Shown one piece after another: positions 10,715 through 19,219 of a stretch of 64,000 nucleotides of DNA. Position numbers and translations under genes: made by a program. The stretch is from NCBI RefSeq assembly GCF_000478685.1, contig NZ_AMSD01000002.1, forward strand, positions 330,337 to 394,336, read 5' to 3'. How positions within the stretch are numbered: the stretch's first letter is position 1; the number at the start of each line of letters is the position of its first letter. The notes below the pieces were generated by a model. The model had not been told where the DNA came from. It worked only from the letters and a program-made list of their open reading frames with translations, and did no database searches. This DNA comes from Candidatus Photodesmus katoptron Akat1. GTDB taxonomy: Bacteria > Pseudomonadota > Gammaproteobacteria > Enterobacterales > Vibrionaceae.

Positions 10715-11131
10715 TTGCCTACTTATAACTCTTCTCGTCGTTGGAATAATATTCTTATCCTCGGTGTCACTTTTTTTATTACTGTTCTAAGTCTCCCTAA
10801 CATTGTTAAAACTTATCTAAATGAAAATAAAACCGTATCTCACGCTAAACTTCTAAATCCAAATTTAGAACTTAAATCATTACATTTTCAACATTGGTCT
10901 TTAGACAAAATTCACGGAAATTGGATAATAAACCAAAATAAAACAGGTCATGTTAAAGCTGAACAATTAGCTGAACGATGGCAATCAATAATTGGTACTA
11001 AAATTAATCAGCAAACCTATAATGCGATTATTTCTTCATTAGATAATCCTAAAATAATAAAAGCGTACTATTTTAATTCCAGAAATCCTCAAACAATTAT
11101 ATTTTACCAAAAAAAAAATTCTGCTTGCTAA
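10715..11131 (+). CDS. unknown N-terminally anchored protein, probably frameshifted at A10
   Basis: I do not recognise this protein. It lies between rpmG and coaD, where mutM is expected, but is not MutM. From a TTG start it has a short basic N-terminus, one hydrophobic segment (about residues 12-30, ILILGVTFFITVLSLP) and a polar remainder, consistent with a type II membrane anchor. The frame ends at 11131, just after an A10 run (11109-11118). Adding one A there keeps the frame open to a stop at 11196 and adds a tidy tryptophan-rich end containing NWQGEWIAISVDKEYLF, giving 160 residues and finishing three bases before the coaD stop. The longer version is probably the real gene product. Confidence 0.5.
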   Translation: MPTYNSSRRWNNILILGVTFFITVLSLPNIVKTYLNENKTVSHAKLLNPNLELKSLHFQHWSLDKIHGNWIINQNKTGHVKAEQLAERWQSIIGTKINQQTYNAIISSLDNPKIIKAYYFNSRNPQTIIFYQKKNSAC

Positions 11132-11199
11132 AAAATTGGCAAGGGGAATGGATAGCTATCTCTGTTGATAAAGAATATCTATTCCCATTCCAATAATCT

Positions 11200-11748
11200 T
11201 TAGAGAAACACTAAACGAAAAAAGAATAAACCTATACTATCGACTAAGATGTTTATTTTTTTAAATTTTGAATCTAAAGCTATAGCAACAACTTTAGGAA
11301 CAAAAGCATAAACTTCACCACCATGAATGGCAATTTCACGTACTACGGTTGAAGATATACAAGTATATTGTTTTGATGCTGATAAAAAAATACCTTCAAT
11401 TTCCGGAATAAAGTAACGATATACATTTATCAGATTAGACTCGTACTCAAAATCTACCACTCCTCTTAAACCACGAAGTAATATATTAACTCTCTCTTGT
11501 TTAATAAAGTCTATTATAAATCCAGAAAAACCTTTTAAACTTAAATTTGTAAAAGATTTCGTGGCTTCTTGAATCAAGTGAACACGCTCATCTAAAGTAA
11601 ACATAGTATTTTTACTTGGATTCGATGCGACAGCAATAATAACTTCATCAAACATATCTGACGCACGCTTAACTATATCTAAGTGACCTTTAGTTATTGG
11701 ATCAAAAGTACCTGGATAAATAACTCGAGAGAGTTGATTTTTACTCAT
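11200..11748 (-). CDS. coaD: phosphopantetheine adenylyltransferase
   Basis: CoaD adenylylates 4'-phosphopantetheine in CoA synthesis. The product shows the nucleotidyltransferase signature YPGTFDPITKGHLDIV with the T/HxGH motif, then RGLRGVVDFEYE and the ISSTVVRE substrate loop near ISST. The first 160 residues align with the family. The product is 182 residues against about 160-165 normally, and the last 18-20 are hydrophobic and unlike CoaD. A T7 run on the plus strand (11256-11262) sits at the divergence point; one more base there would end the protein at 11237, about 170 residues. CoA synthesis also needs coaA, which is frameshifted at 47.7 kb. Confidence 0.92.
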   Translation of the reverse strand: MSKNQLSRVIYPGTFDPITKGHLDIVKRASDMFDEVIIAVASNPSKNTMFTLDERVHLIQEATKSFTNLSLKGFSGFIIDFIKQERVNILLRGLRGVVDFEYESNLINVYRYFIPEIEGIFLSASKQYTCISSTVVREIAIHGGEVYAFVPKVVAIALDSKFKKINILVDSIGLFFFRLVFL

Positions 11749-11820
11749 AACACTATATGCTAAACTTATTCAATCATTATCCATTGATAATTTTTATATT
11801 ATATATACCTATCTAAAAGA

Positions 11821-12855
11821 ATGAAAAAACTATTAGTGATACGCAACGATAAAATTGGCGATTTTATGTTAGCTTGGCCAAGCTTTGCTATGTTAAAAAT
11901 GACACTACCTGATTGGAAAATCATAGCATTAGTCCCTAATTATACAATAGAACTTGCTGAGTTATGTCCTTGGATTGATAAAATTTTATTAGAACCAACG
12001 CAAAATAAAATATTAACAACACTTAACTTAATTAAAGAAGAAAAAATTGATTATTCAATTAACTTCTTTTCAAATATCTACAATGCTATGCTAGTTTGGA
12101 AATCTGGAATACCATATCGCTTAGCACCAGCAACTAAAATCTCACAAATTTTCTATAACAAACGCCTTAAACAAAGACGCTCCCAATCAATTAAGCCTGA
12201 ATTTCAATACAATTTAGATTTAGCACATGCGTTTTTGCAAGATATTAACCAACCTATTGTTGAACCTAATGCTCCATATCTGACTTTTTCACATAATCAA
12301 TTAAAAAGACAAAAAAATAAATTAGTCAACCAACTTAACATATCAAAAGATAAGCCTTGGATATTTTTACATATAGGAACTGGAGGTTCAGCAAATAATT
12401 TATCACTAGAACAATATGCTCAACTTATTGACGGATTATATCAAGGACGAGAAATCATATTAACAGCAGGTCCAAAAGAAGAAGAACAAGCGAAATACCT
12501 TAAAACACTAGTGTTGGATAACAGTAATATATCTATTCTATACAATAAATATAATGGATTAATAGATTTCTCAATGTCAATAGCATGTTCTGATTTATTT
12601 ATTTCTGGTTCAACAGGACCATTGCATATCGCTGGTGCAATTGATATCCCAACAGTTGGTTTTTTTCCAAGCAAGCGCTCGTCAACACCACTTCGTTGGA
12701 AACCGATAAATACAAAAGGGAATCATATTGCCTTTTATCCTCCTTATAGAGAAAAAAACAAAAGTAATAATGAAGATATGAGTAACATTAATATATTTAA
12801 AGTGTTAGAAAAGCTTAAAGTTTGGATTTTTCAACATAATTTGAATGGTTTTTAG
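11821..12855 (+). CDS. glycosyltransferase family 9, heptosyltransferase-like
   Basis: This is a GT9 enzyme, probably transferring an ADP-heptose-derived sugar to the LPS inner core. The N-terminus MKKLLVIRNDKIGDFMLAWP carries the family's R-x-D/S-x-IGD pattern. The C-terminal donor domain has FLHIGTGGSANNLS and the signature DLFISGSTGPLHIAGAIDIPTVGFF, which contains the GPLH motif of heptosyltransferases. Its 3' end overlaps the convergent waaE-like gene by 41 bp. In Vibrio a similar gene stands next to coaD in the core cluster. The exact acceptor (Hep II, III or another) cannot be told from sequence. Confidence 0.8.
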   Translation: MKKLLVIRNDKIGDFMLAWPSFAMLKMTLPDWKIIALVPNYTIELAELCPWIDKILLEPTQNKILTTLNLIKEEKIDYSINFFSNIYNAMLVWKSGIPYRLAPATKISQIFYNKRLKQRRSQSIKPEFQYNLDLAHAFLQDINQPIVEPNAPYLTFSHNQLKRQKNKLVNQLNISKDKPWIFLHIGTGGSANNLSLEQYAQLIDGLYQGREIILTAGPKEEEQAKYLKTLVLDNSNISILYNKYNGLIDFSMSIACSDLFISGSTGPLHIAGAIDIPTVGFFPSKRSSTPLRWKPINTKGNHIAFYPPYREKNKSNNEDMSNINIFKVLEKLKVWIFQHNLNGF

Positions 12856-13618
12856 AGGTTTGAATCCAAAGTTCAGCATATTTCAAAAAAGTTGAATAAG
12901 CAGATAATAAAGAAAGTAAAAAACCATGTTTTCCATCTAAAAAACCAACCTTCACTATGTACATCCTAATAAAACAACTAATAGCATGAAACACACCTTC
13001 ACTAAGACTACCTTTCTTACCTAATTGTTTACGTTGTTCTGCCCAAGCTTTAGAGTAAGAAGCTGATTTAAGCAGATAATGATTTATATTTTTATAAGTA
13101 TAATGAATAATATCTCCTGGCAAGTTTTCTATATTCATATTAGAAAAAACTTCGACTTTTTCATGCACCAATGAATTATTATACTGGGTTAGTTTAGTTG
13201 GATATAATCGTAATATTCGTTCAGGATGCCAACCACAGTGACGAATAAATCGACCAAATACCCAGCTTAAACGAGAACATCGGTATAACGTATTGGATTT
13301 ATTTGAAAACATGACTTTTAATATGCTTCTTTTTAATTCTAATGTTACTCGTTCATCAGCATCAAGCCAAAATATATAATCTGATTTAACATAAGATTGA
13401 GCTAATCGACGTTGTTCTCCAAAACCAAGCCATACTTTATTTACAAAAAACTTCTTAGTATATCTTCTAGCAATTTCTTCAGTATTATCTGTACTACCAG
13501 AATCTAAAACAACAATTTCATCAACCCATTTATAAACGGTTTCTAAACATTCCTTTAAATGTCGTTCTTCATTTTTTACAATTAAAGCCACAGCTAGCGT
13601 AAATTGCTTCTTAAACAT
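12815..13618 (-). CDS. LPS core glycosyltransferase, family 2 (WaaE/LgtF type)
   Basis: This is a family 2 transferase related to WaaE/KdtX and LgtF, which adds a glucose to the first heptose of the LPS core. The 267-residue product has ALIVKNEERHLKECL, DEIVVLDSGSTDNTEEIA and the catalytic DXD-like YIFWLDADERVT. It also has RRLAQSY, CGWHPERILRLYP, and a C-terminal HAISCFIRMYIVKVGFLDGKHGFLL stretch (in two parts) expected to sit at the membrane. It overlaps opsX by 25 bp at its start (13594-13618), so the two are translationally coupled in one operon, and overlaps the GT9 gene tail to tail. Confidence 0.85.
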   Translation of the reverse strand: MFKKQFTLAVALIVKNEERHLKECLETVYKWVDEIVVLDSGSTDNTEEIARRYTKKFFVNKVWLGFGEQRRLAQSYVKSDYIFWLDADERVTLELKRSILKVMFSNKSNTLYRCSRLSWVFGRFIRHCGWHPERILRLYPTKLTQYNNSLVHEKVEVFSNMNIENLPGDIIHYTYKNINHYLLKSASYSKAWAEQRKQLGKKGSLSEGVFHAISCFIRMYIVKVGFLDGKHGFLLSLLSAYSTFLKYAELWIQTSKNHSNYVEKSKL

Positions 13619-14664
13619 AATTTTTTATCTCGCGTTATAGCATCAAAAACTAAAACTACACTCTCTAAAGTAATAGATTGCATAATAGATGAACCTTTAA
13701 CCCGAGTACTCCAGGGCAAATCATCAACTAAAACACCACGTTGTTTCTCTATAAAATATTTATATACACTAATAACATTTTTAATACTATTATATGGCCC
13801 TGTTCGTTCTGGATTACTATGCCCATACAAACCTATAACAGGTGTTCCCTGAGTAGTTGCTATATGTAAAGGCCCGGAATCTGGAGCCAATAATAATTCA
13901 GATTTAGCTAATAAAGCAGTTAATTGTTTTAAACTGGTCTTACCAACGAGATTTAATGCAGTATATTTCATAATAAGACATATTTCATCAGCTAAATCTC
14001 GTTCTTTCCTTTTATTTGATCCACATATAACAACCTGATAACCTTTTTTAATTACATAATCTGCGAATTTAGCATAACGATTTGGTAACCAATTACGTTC
14101 CTCTTTACTAGATGAAGGACAAATGATAATGGTTGGAAGGTTTTTAATAATATTATCAGCATAATGATGATGCATACAATTTATTGGTAATTTCCAACTT
14201 GGTTTTGAAGGTGGGACGCCTAAATATTCTATAAAAGAAAAAAAACTATCTAGAACATGCTTTGATTTTGTATCAGGATTTTTTTTATTTGTAAAAAGCC
14301 ATTGACACTCTTTTGCACGTTTAAAGTTAAAACCAATTTTATATTTTGCTTTAATTCCAATAGTTAAAATACTAGATCTGATTGCTATTTGCATATGAAT
14401 TAGCGCATCAAAATAATATCCTTTTAATTGTCTCCATACATTCCACATACCTTTTAATCCTGAATTTTTATCAAATACAATCAACTCAACATTTTCTAAT
14501 TTATCCAACAGATCAAATTCAATTTTTCCAAGGATCCATACCACTTTTGTTTTTGGCCAATACTGTTGCAAAGCTTGAATAACAGCAACAGTATGACAAA
14601 CATCACCAATAGACGAAAGTCTTAAAAAACAGACAGATGAAGGAGCTTTAGTAAAAAGAGACAT
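13594..14664 (-). CDS. opsX: ADP-heptose:LPS heptosyltransferase I (OpsX type)
   Basis: OpsX-type heptosyltransferase I adds the first heptose to Kdo in species whose lipid A carries a single phosphorylated Kdo. The 356-residue product begins LFTKAPSSVCFLRLSSIGDVCH, read here in two motifs (FLRLSSIGDVCH being the GT9 N-terminal signature). It has IGFNFKRAKECQWLF, IICPSSSKEERNWLPNRYA, and the donor motif LLLAPDSGPLHIATTQGTPV. It matches Haemophilus OpsX better than enteric WaaC. The kdkA gene, divergent 152 bp away, encodes the matching Kdo kinase. Confidence 0.85.
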   Translation of the reverse strand: MSLFTKAPSSVCFLRLSSIGDVCHTVAVIQALQQYWPKTKVVWILGKIEFDLLDKLENVELIVFDKNSGLKGMWNVWRQLKGYYFDALIHMQIAIRSSILTIGIKAKYKIGFNFKRAKECQWLFTNKKNPDTKSKHVLDSFFSFIEYLGVPPSKPSWKLPINCMHHHYADNIIKNLPTIIICPSSSKEERNWLPNRYAKFADYVIKKGYQVVICGSNKRKERDLADEICLIMKYTALNLVGKTSLKQLTALLAKSELLLAPDSGPLHIATTQGTPVIGLYGHSNPERTGPYNSIKNVISVYKYFIEKQRGVLVDDLPWSTRVKGSSIMQSITLESVVLVFDAITRDKKLCLRSNLR

Positions 14665-14816
14665 TTATAATTAAATTCTTGTTAATAATTAAGTGCATAC
14701 TTTACTAAATGTAAAGTAAAATTGAATATACCTATAACTTTAATTGTATTATCAAGAAATTTCACTATGATCAAAAAAATACAACATAAAAAACAATTAT
14801 TTGGTATGATGATATA

Positions 14817-15506
14817 ATGATAAAAAATCCTTCTCACTCTTTATTTTCAAAAGAATATTGGGATTCTTATGAAAAAATCGTAGGAAGAACAATTGGACGA
14901 GGAACAACATGGTTTATAAAACTTTCTAAAACTCAAGCTGTACTTCGACACTATAACAGGGGAGGACTAGTAGGGAAATTAATCAAAGACTTATATTTTT
15001 TTTCTAGCTGGGAAAAAACTCGAGTTTATCAAGAACTACAATTATTAAAAAAACTTACTAATCTTGGATTAAATGTTCCACGTCCATTTGCTGCTAGAGT
15101 GATAAAAAGAGGCTTTTTCTTATATCAAGCTGATTTGCTTTGCGAACGAATAGTAGATGCTAAGAATCTTGGCCAAATTCTAAAACATAAACCAATAACA
15201 GAAAATGTATATCAAAATATTGGTGCTGAGATTGCTAAATTACACAATGAACAAGTTAATCATTCTGATCTAAATATTTACAATATTTTACTTGATGATA
15301 AAGGGGAAATATGGCTTATTGATTTTGATAAATGTAATATAAAATCTAAGAATAAAAATAATAACTGGAAAAAAAACAACTTGTCTCGACTCAAGCGTTC
15401 TTTTATAAAAGAAACGAATAAAAGCAATATATACTGGAGAAAAGAAGATTTTTTATCAATAATGAAAGGATATAATAATACTTATAATTGTAATAAATTC
15501 TTTTGA
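14817..15506 (+). CDS. kdkA: 3-deoxy-D-manno-octulosonic acid kinase
   Basis: KdkA phosphorylates the Kdo residue of the LPS inner core, replacing the second Kdo of enteric bacteria. The 229-residue product has the small-kinase fold of the family: an N-terminal region with GRGTTWFI and RHYNRGGLVGKL, the catalytic loop HSDLNIYNILLD (Asp and Asn), and the metal-binding LIDFDKC. The length is typical (about 235). The start ATG at 14817 has only a weak upstream GGTATG. Pairing with OpsX-type heptosyltransferase is diagnostic of the Haemophilus/Vibrio style core. The C-terminus is lysine- and asparagine-rich. Confidence 0.88.
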   Translation: MIKNPSHSLFSKEYWDSYEKIVGRTIGRGTTWFIKLSKTQAVLRHYNRGGLVGKLIKDLYFFSSWEKTRVYQELQLLKKLTNLGLNVPRPFAARVIKRGFFLYQADLLCERIVDAKNLGQILKHKPITENVYQNIGAEIAKLHNEQVNHSDLNIYNILLDDKGEIWLIDFDKCNIKSKNKNNNWKKNNLSRLKRSFIKETNKSNIYWRKEDFLSIMKGYNNTYNCNKFF

Positions 15507-15534
15507 AGAAAGAGTTGACCATTATACTCTATAA

Positions 15535-16194
15535 TCAGTACCTTACATTTTTGATCAATTTTAAATGACTATTATTTATGTACAACTGTTTTCCATCCAT
15601 AAAAGCTTTTCCAAATTGCATCTTTAAACGTCCCTCAATAAACCAAGTTATCACGATAGGATAAATTTTGTTTTCTTGTGTTTTTACACGTTCAGAAAGA
15701 ATTTGTATGGTATCATCTTTGAAAACTGGCACCTTTTCCTGAAAGATAATAGGACCACTATCAATTTTTTCTGTGACAAAGTGGATAGTTGTACCATGTT
15801 CTTTTTCTCCTGAATTTATTACCCTTTGAAAAGTATTTAAACCAGGATATTTTGGAAGTAAAGATGGATGAATATTAATTATTCTTCCAAAATAATGACG
15901 AACAAAAAAACCACTTAAAATTCGCATGTATCCTGCTAAAACAATTAGCGCTGGCTTAAACTTATCAACTTGATAAATTAATTCCTTATCAAATGATTTT
16001 TTACTATTTAAATATTCTGGATTAATAAAAATATCTGTTATATTAGCCTTTTTTGCACGCTCTAATGCATAACATGATGCTTTATCTGAAAGAACTGCAG
16101 CCACTTTAAATTTACTAGTTTTAAGATTAGAAACGTTAATAATCGCTTGCAAATTTGATCCATAACCTGAAACTAACACTACGATACTTTTCAC
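15535..16194 (-). CDS. purN: phosphoribosylglycinamide formyltransferase 1
   Basis: PurN performs the third step of purine synthesis, formylating GAR with 10-formyl-tetrahydrofolate. The 219-residue product carries VSGYGSNLQAII at the N-terminus, the active-site strand IINIHPSLLPKYPGLNT (catalytic Asn and His), and HFVTEKIDSGPII with the catalytic Asp. It follows purM after a 6-bp gap, the standard purMN operon. Purine synthesis therefore seems to be kept at least in part, unusual in strongly reduced host-dependent genomes. Confidence 0.95.
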   Translation of the reverse strand: MKSIVVLVSGYGSNLQAIINVSNLKTSKFKVAAVLSDKASCYALERAKKANITDIFINPEYLNSKKSFDKELIYQVDKFKPALIVLAGYMRILSGFFVRHYFGRIINIHPSLLPKYPGLNTFQRVINSGEKEHGTTIHFVTEKIDSGPIIFQEKVPVFKDDTIQILSERVKTQENKIYPIVITWFIEGRLKMQFGKAFMDGKQLYINNSHLKLIKNVRY

Positions 16195-16200
16195 TATATT

Positions 16201-17247
16201 TTAACTAAATCTTAATTTAGCCTTCTCTGATAAGGATTGAACAGGAATAATTTCACCAATAATCCAAGCATTTTCACCTTCTTTTTGAAAAAGTTTTATA
16301 GCTGAATTAGCTTGTTTTTCAGGTAGTATAACAATTAAACCAACACCACAATTAAAAGTACGATACATTTCATAAGTTTCAATATTCCCTTTTTCTTGTA
16401 TCCATTGAAAAATAGGGGGCCATTTCCAACTACTAGAATTAATAACAGCTTCTACATCATCAGGAAGTATGCGAGGAATATTTTCTAAAAAACCACCGCC
16501 TGTAATATGAGCAATTCCATGAATATTATGCTTCTCAATAACTTTTAGTATTGATTTAACGTAAATTTTAGTTGGTCTTAATAAATGTTCAATAAGGGGA
16601 TATCCAGAAAGTTTCTCATTTTTATTTACATTGAATAGTTCTAGTATTTTATTCACTAAAGAATACCCATTTGAATGTAAACCACTTGATGCTAATGCAA
16701 TAATTAGATCACCAGAAGTTATATTTGTGCTATCAATAATATTATCTTTTTCAGCTATACCAACACAAAATCCAGCTAGATCATAATCTTTATCTTTATA
16801 AATACTTGGTACCTCAGCAGTTTCTCCACCAACTAATGAACAACCTGATAAAAGACAACCCTTGACAATTCCTGAAACCACAGAAGATGCTGTATTAATA
16901 CTAAGTTTACCAGTAGCATAGTAATCTAAAAAAAATAAAGGCTCAGCTCCTTGAACAATAAGATCATTCACGCACATAGCAACAAGATCAATACCAATAG
17001 TATCATGCTTATTCATATCTAAAGCTAAACGCAGCTTACTACCTACCCCATCAGTACTAGAAACTAAAACAGGCTGCTTATATTTATTAGGTAATTCACA
17101 TAATGCAGAAAAACTACCAAAATTTCCTATAATCTCAGCACGACGAGTAAGCTTCACTAAGCCTTGAATTTGTTCTACGAAAGCTTTACCAGCATCAATA
17201 TTAACACCAGAATCCTTATAGGTTAAAGAAGAATCAGTACAATTCAT
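16201..17247 (-). CDS. purM: phosphoribosylformylglycinamidine cyclo-ligase
   Basis: PurM converts FGAM to AIR with ATP. The 348 residues match E. coli PurM (345) throughout: [20 protein letters not shown] (split across the N-terminus), [40 protein letters not shown] in consecutive blocks, [38 protein letters not shown], and [11 protein letters not shown]. No key residue appears lost. It is the first gene of purMN; the upstream region to rsmD is about 125 bp. Confidence 0.96.
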   Translation of the reverse strand: MNCTDSSLTYKDSGVNIDAGKAFVEQIQGLVKLTRRAEIIGNFGSFSALCELPNKYKQPVLVSSTDGVGSKLRLALDMNKHDTIGIDLVAMCVNDLIVQGAEPLFFLDYYATGKLSINTASSVVSGIVKGCLLSGCSLVGGETAEVPSIYKDKDYDLAGFCVGIAEKDNIIDSTNITSGDLIIALASSGLHSNGYSLVNKILELFNVNKNEKLSGYPLIEHLLRPTKIYVKSILKVIEKHNIHGIAHITGGGFLENIPRILPDDVEAVINSSSWKWPPIFQWIQEKGNIETYEMYRTFNCGVGLIVILPEKQANSAIKLFQKEGENAWIIGEIIPVQSLSEKAKLRFS

Positions 17248-17372
17248 AGTGCCCTCAAAGTTTCGTAGTATTCAAGTGAAAAGTTCTTAATAATACTAAA
17301 AGTTTCATAAAAAGTTAAAAATTATAGTTCATTTGAAATTATTAAATAGAACTGCTCTATAAAAAAACTTAT

Positions 17373-17966
17373 CTAATCAGTTTTTCTCTTAAATAAGCGA
17401 CAAATGACTTGTCCAACTGCTTTTTCGCGATATAAATTCCAATATTTTGGAATAAAATTTAAAATTAATTCTTTTTCGCTTTCAACATAGATCATCGAAT
17501 TATCTGTTAACCAACCATTTTCTTCAAGTAATTTAATAGTATTATTAATCATTTTTTTTCTAAATGGAGGATCTATAAATACAATGTGATAGGGTGTGCC
17601 TTTTTGATTAAGATAAGGAAAAACATCACTATTAATTACAGATAGATTTTTTCCGTTTAATGATATAATATTTTCCCTAATTTGTTTAAATGCAATTGAG
17701 TTTAATTCAACAAAAACTACTTTTTCTGCTTGTCGAGATGCAGCTTCAAATCCTAAACTCCCTGAACCTGAAAACAGGTCTAAACATTTAGCTTTATATA
17801 TATATTTTGCCAACCAATTAAATAATGTTTCTTTTACTTTATCTGTAGTTGGACGCAATCCATCTATATTATGCACAATGAGTCTTCTTCCTTTCAAAGA
17901 ACCAGAAATTATACGAATAAATCCAGGTTTTTTTTTAGATACATTTTTTTGATAACTTTTTAGCAT
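17373..17966 (-). CDS. rsmD: 16S rRNA m2G966 methyltransferase
   Basis: RsmD methylates G966 of 16S rRNA. The 197-residue product has RIISGSLKGRRL, LRPTTDKVKETLFNWL, the SAM motif CLDLFSGSGSLGFEAASR, and the target-base motif VFIDPPFRK. The length equals the family's (198). It is divergent from ftsY, as in E. coli. The intergenic space carries the perfect inverted repeat at 17989-18040, only 22 bp upstream of this start, so it lies in the rsmD promoter or leader. Confidence 0.94.
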   Translation of the reverse strand: MLKSYQKNVSKKKPGFIRIISGSLKGRRLIVHNIDGLRPTTDKVKETLFNWLAKYIYKAKCLDLFSGSGSLGFEAASRQAEKVVFVELNSIAFKQIRENIISLNGKNLSVINSDVFPYLNQKGTPYHIVFIDPPFRKKMINNTIKLLEENGWLTDNSMIYVESEKELILNFIPKYWNLYREKAVGQVICRLFKRKTD

Positions 17967-17988
17967 AAATCTTCGACCATCAGCTAAG

Positions 17989-18040
17989 TAAGTGCTATCA
18001 TCTAATGATTATTGAAATAATCATTAGATGATAGCACTTA
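17989..18040. repeat. perfect 25-bp inverted repeat with 2-nt centre
   Basis: The left arm is 17989-18013 and the right arm 18016-18040; all 25 positions pair and only GA (18014-18015) separates them. The arms begin TAAGTGCTATC. Because rsmD and ftsY diverge, this is not an ordinary intergenic terminator, and no T run follows on either side. It could be a cruciform-forming regulatory element, a remnant of an inverted duplication, or a fold-back assembly artefact. Confidence 0.9.
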
Positions 18041-18205
18041 CAATAGCCAGAATTGACTAGTATTTCCTTCTCTGCGAAAATATAGAATTTTTTTCTAGAA
18101 AAGATCCGATTGTTCATGATTTCATTAAAAGTATATAATCAGTTTCATTAAAAAGAAAAATATCATATATTTCCCTTGAACTCAGATTAGTTTTGGATAA
18201 AAAAC

Positions 18206-19126
18206 ATGACTAAAAACTTTCTTACACGCCTAAAACATAGCCTACGCTATACGAAAAACAATATTGGAAATGGATTTTTACGTTTATTTAATGGAAAAAA
18301 AATTGATGATAATTTATTTAATCAGATAGAAGAACAATTATTAGTTGCTGATGTTGGAATTGATAGTACAACAAAAATCATGGATAATCTGCTTAAAACA
18401 GCATCGTATAAAGAATTAAGTAATACTAAAGTACTCTATAGATTGCTGAAAGAAGAAATGAAAAGCATCTTAAATGCTGTGGAAAAACCACTAAAAATAG
18501 ATACTAGAAAAATGCCATTTATTATCTTAGTTGTTGGTGTAAATGGAGTCGGAAAAACTACTACAATTGGTAAACTCACTAACCTTTTTCAAAAACAGAA
18601 TAAAAAGGTTATCCTTGCTGCAGGTGATACATTTCGTCCTGCAGCAATTGAACAAATCAAAATTTTAGGTAAACAAAACAACGTTCCAGTTATATCTCAA
18701 TATACTGGTTCAGATAGTGCTTCAGTTATCTATGATACAATAAAATCTGCTAAAGCACGTACAATTGATATAGTAATTGCAGACACTGCAGGTCGGTTAC
18801 AAAATAAAAATAATTTAATGCAAGAATTAAGAAAGATTATTCGTGTAATTCAAAAAACTGATATTTCTGCACCGCATGAAATTATGCTTACATTAGATGC
18901 TGGAACTGGACAAAATGCTATTAGTCAAGCAAAATCATTCAATCAGATTCAACCAATTACTGGTATTACACTAACAAAATTAGATGGAACTGCAAAAGGG
19001 GGAATTATATTTGCGATAGCTGATAAGTTTAAAATTCCGGTTCGTTACATTGGTATTGGTGAAGCTATTGATGATCTTCGTCCATTTAATAGCGAAGAAT
19101 TTATTGATGCTTTGTTTGGACTATAA
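18206..19126 (+). CDS. ftsY: signal recognition particle receptor FtsY, NG core only
   Basis: FtsY is the SRP receptor that docks ribosomes making membrane proteins. The 306-residue product contains the N domain (about 15-95) and the GTPase G domain with P-loop GVNGVGKTTTIGKL, DTFRPAAIEQ, DTAGRLQNK, TLDAGTGQNA, TKLDGTAKGG and the end YIGIGEAIDDLRPF. E. coli FtsY has 497 residues; the long acidic N-terminal A domain is missing, and this protein starts directly with the basic amphipathic MTKNFLTRLKHSL, which may serve as the membrane-targeting helix. ftsE and ftsX, the normal next genes, are absent and rpoH follows 93 bp later. Confidence 0.96.
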   Translation: MTKNFLTRLKHSLRYTKNNIGNGFLRLFNGKKIDDNLFNQIEEQLLVADVGIDSTTKIMDNLLKTASYKELSNTKVLYRLLKEEMKSILNAVEKPLKIDTRKMPFIILVVGVNGVGKTTTIGKLTNLFQKQNKKVILAAGDTFRPAAIEQIKILGKQNNVPVISQYTGSDSASVIYDTIKSAKARTIDIVIADTAGRLQNKNNLMQELRKIIRVIQKTDISAPHEIMLTLDAGTGQNAISQAKSFNQIQPITGITLTKLDGTAKGGIIFAIADKFKIPVRYIGIGEAIDDLRPFNSEEFIDALFGL

Positions 19127-19219
19127 TTTGTCATTTAGAATAAAAAATAAATTATAACTACTAATTTATTGATACTGATAACTGATACAACTACTAAATT
19201 TTTCTGTATAGGAATTGAA

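Noticed and set aside
11135..11194. Imperfect inverted repeat between the unknown gene and coaD that could be a terminator
   Set aside because: With the A10 frameshift repaired this stretch is coding, the pairing has several mismatches, and no T run follows.
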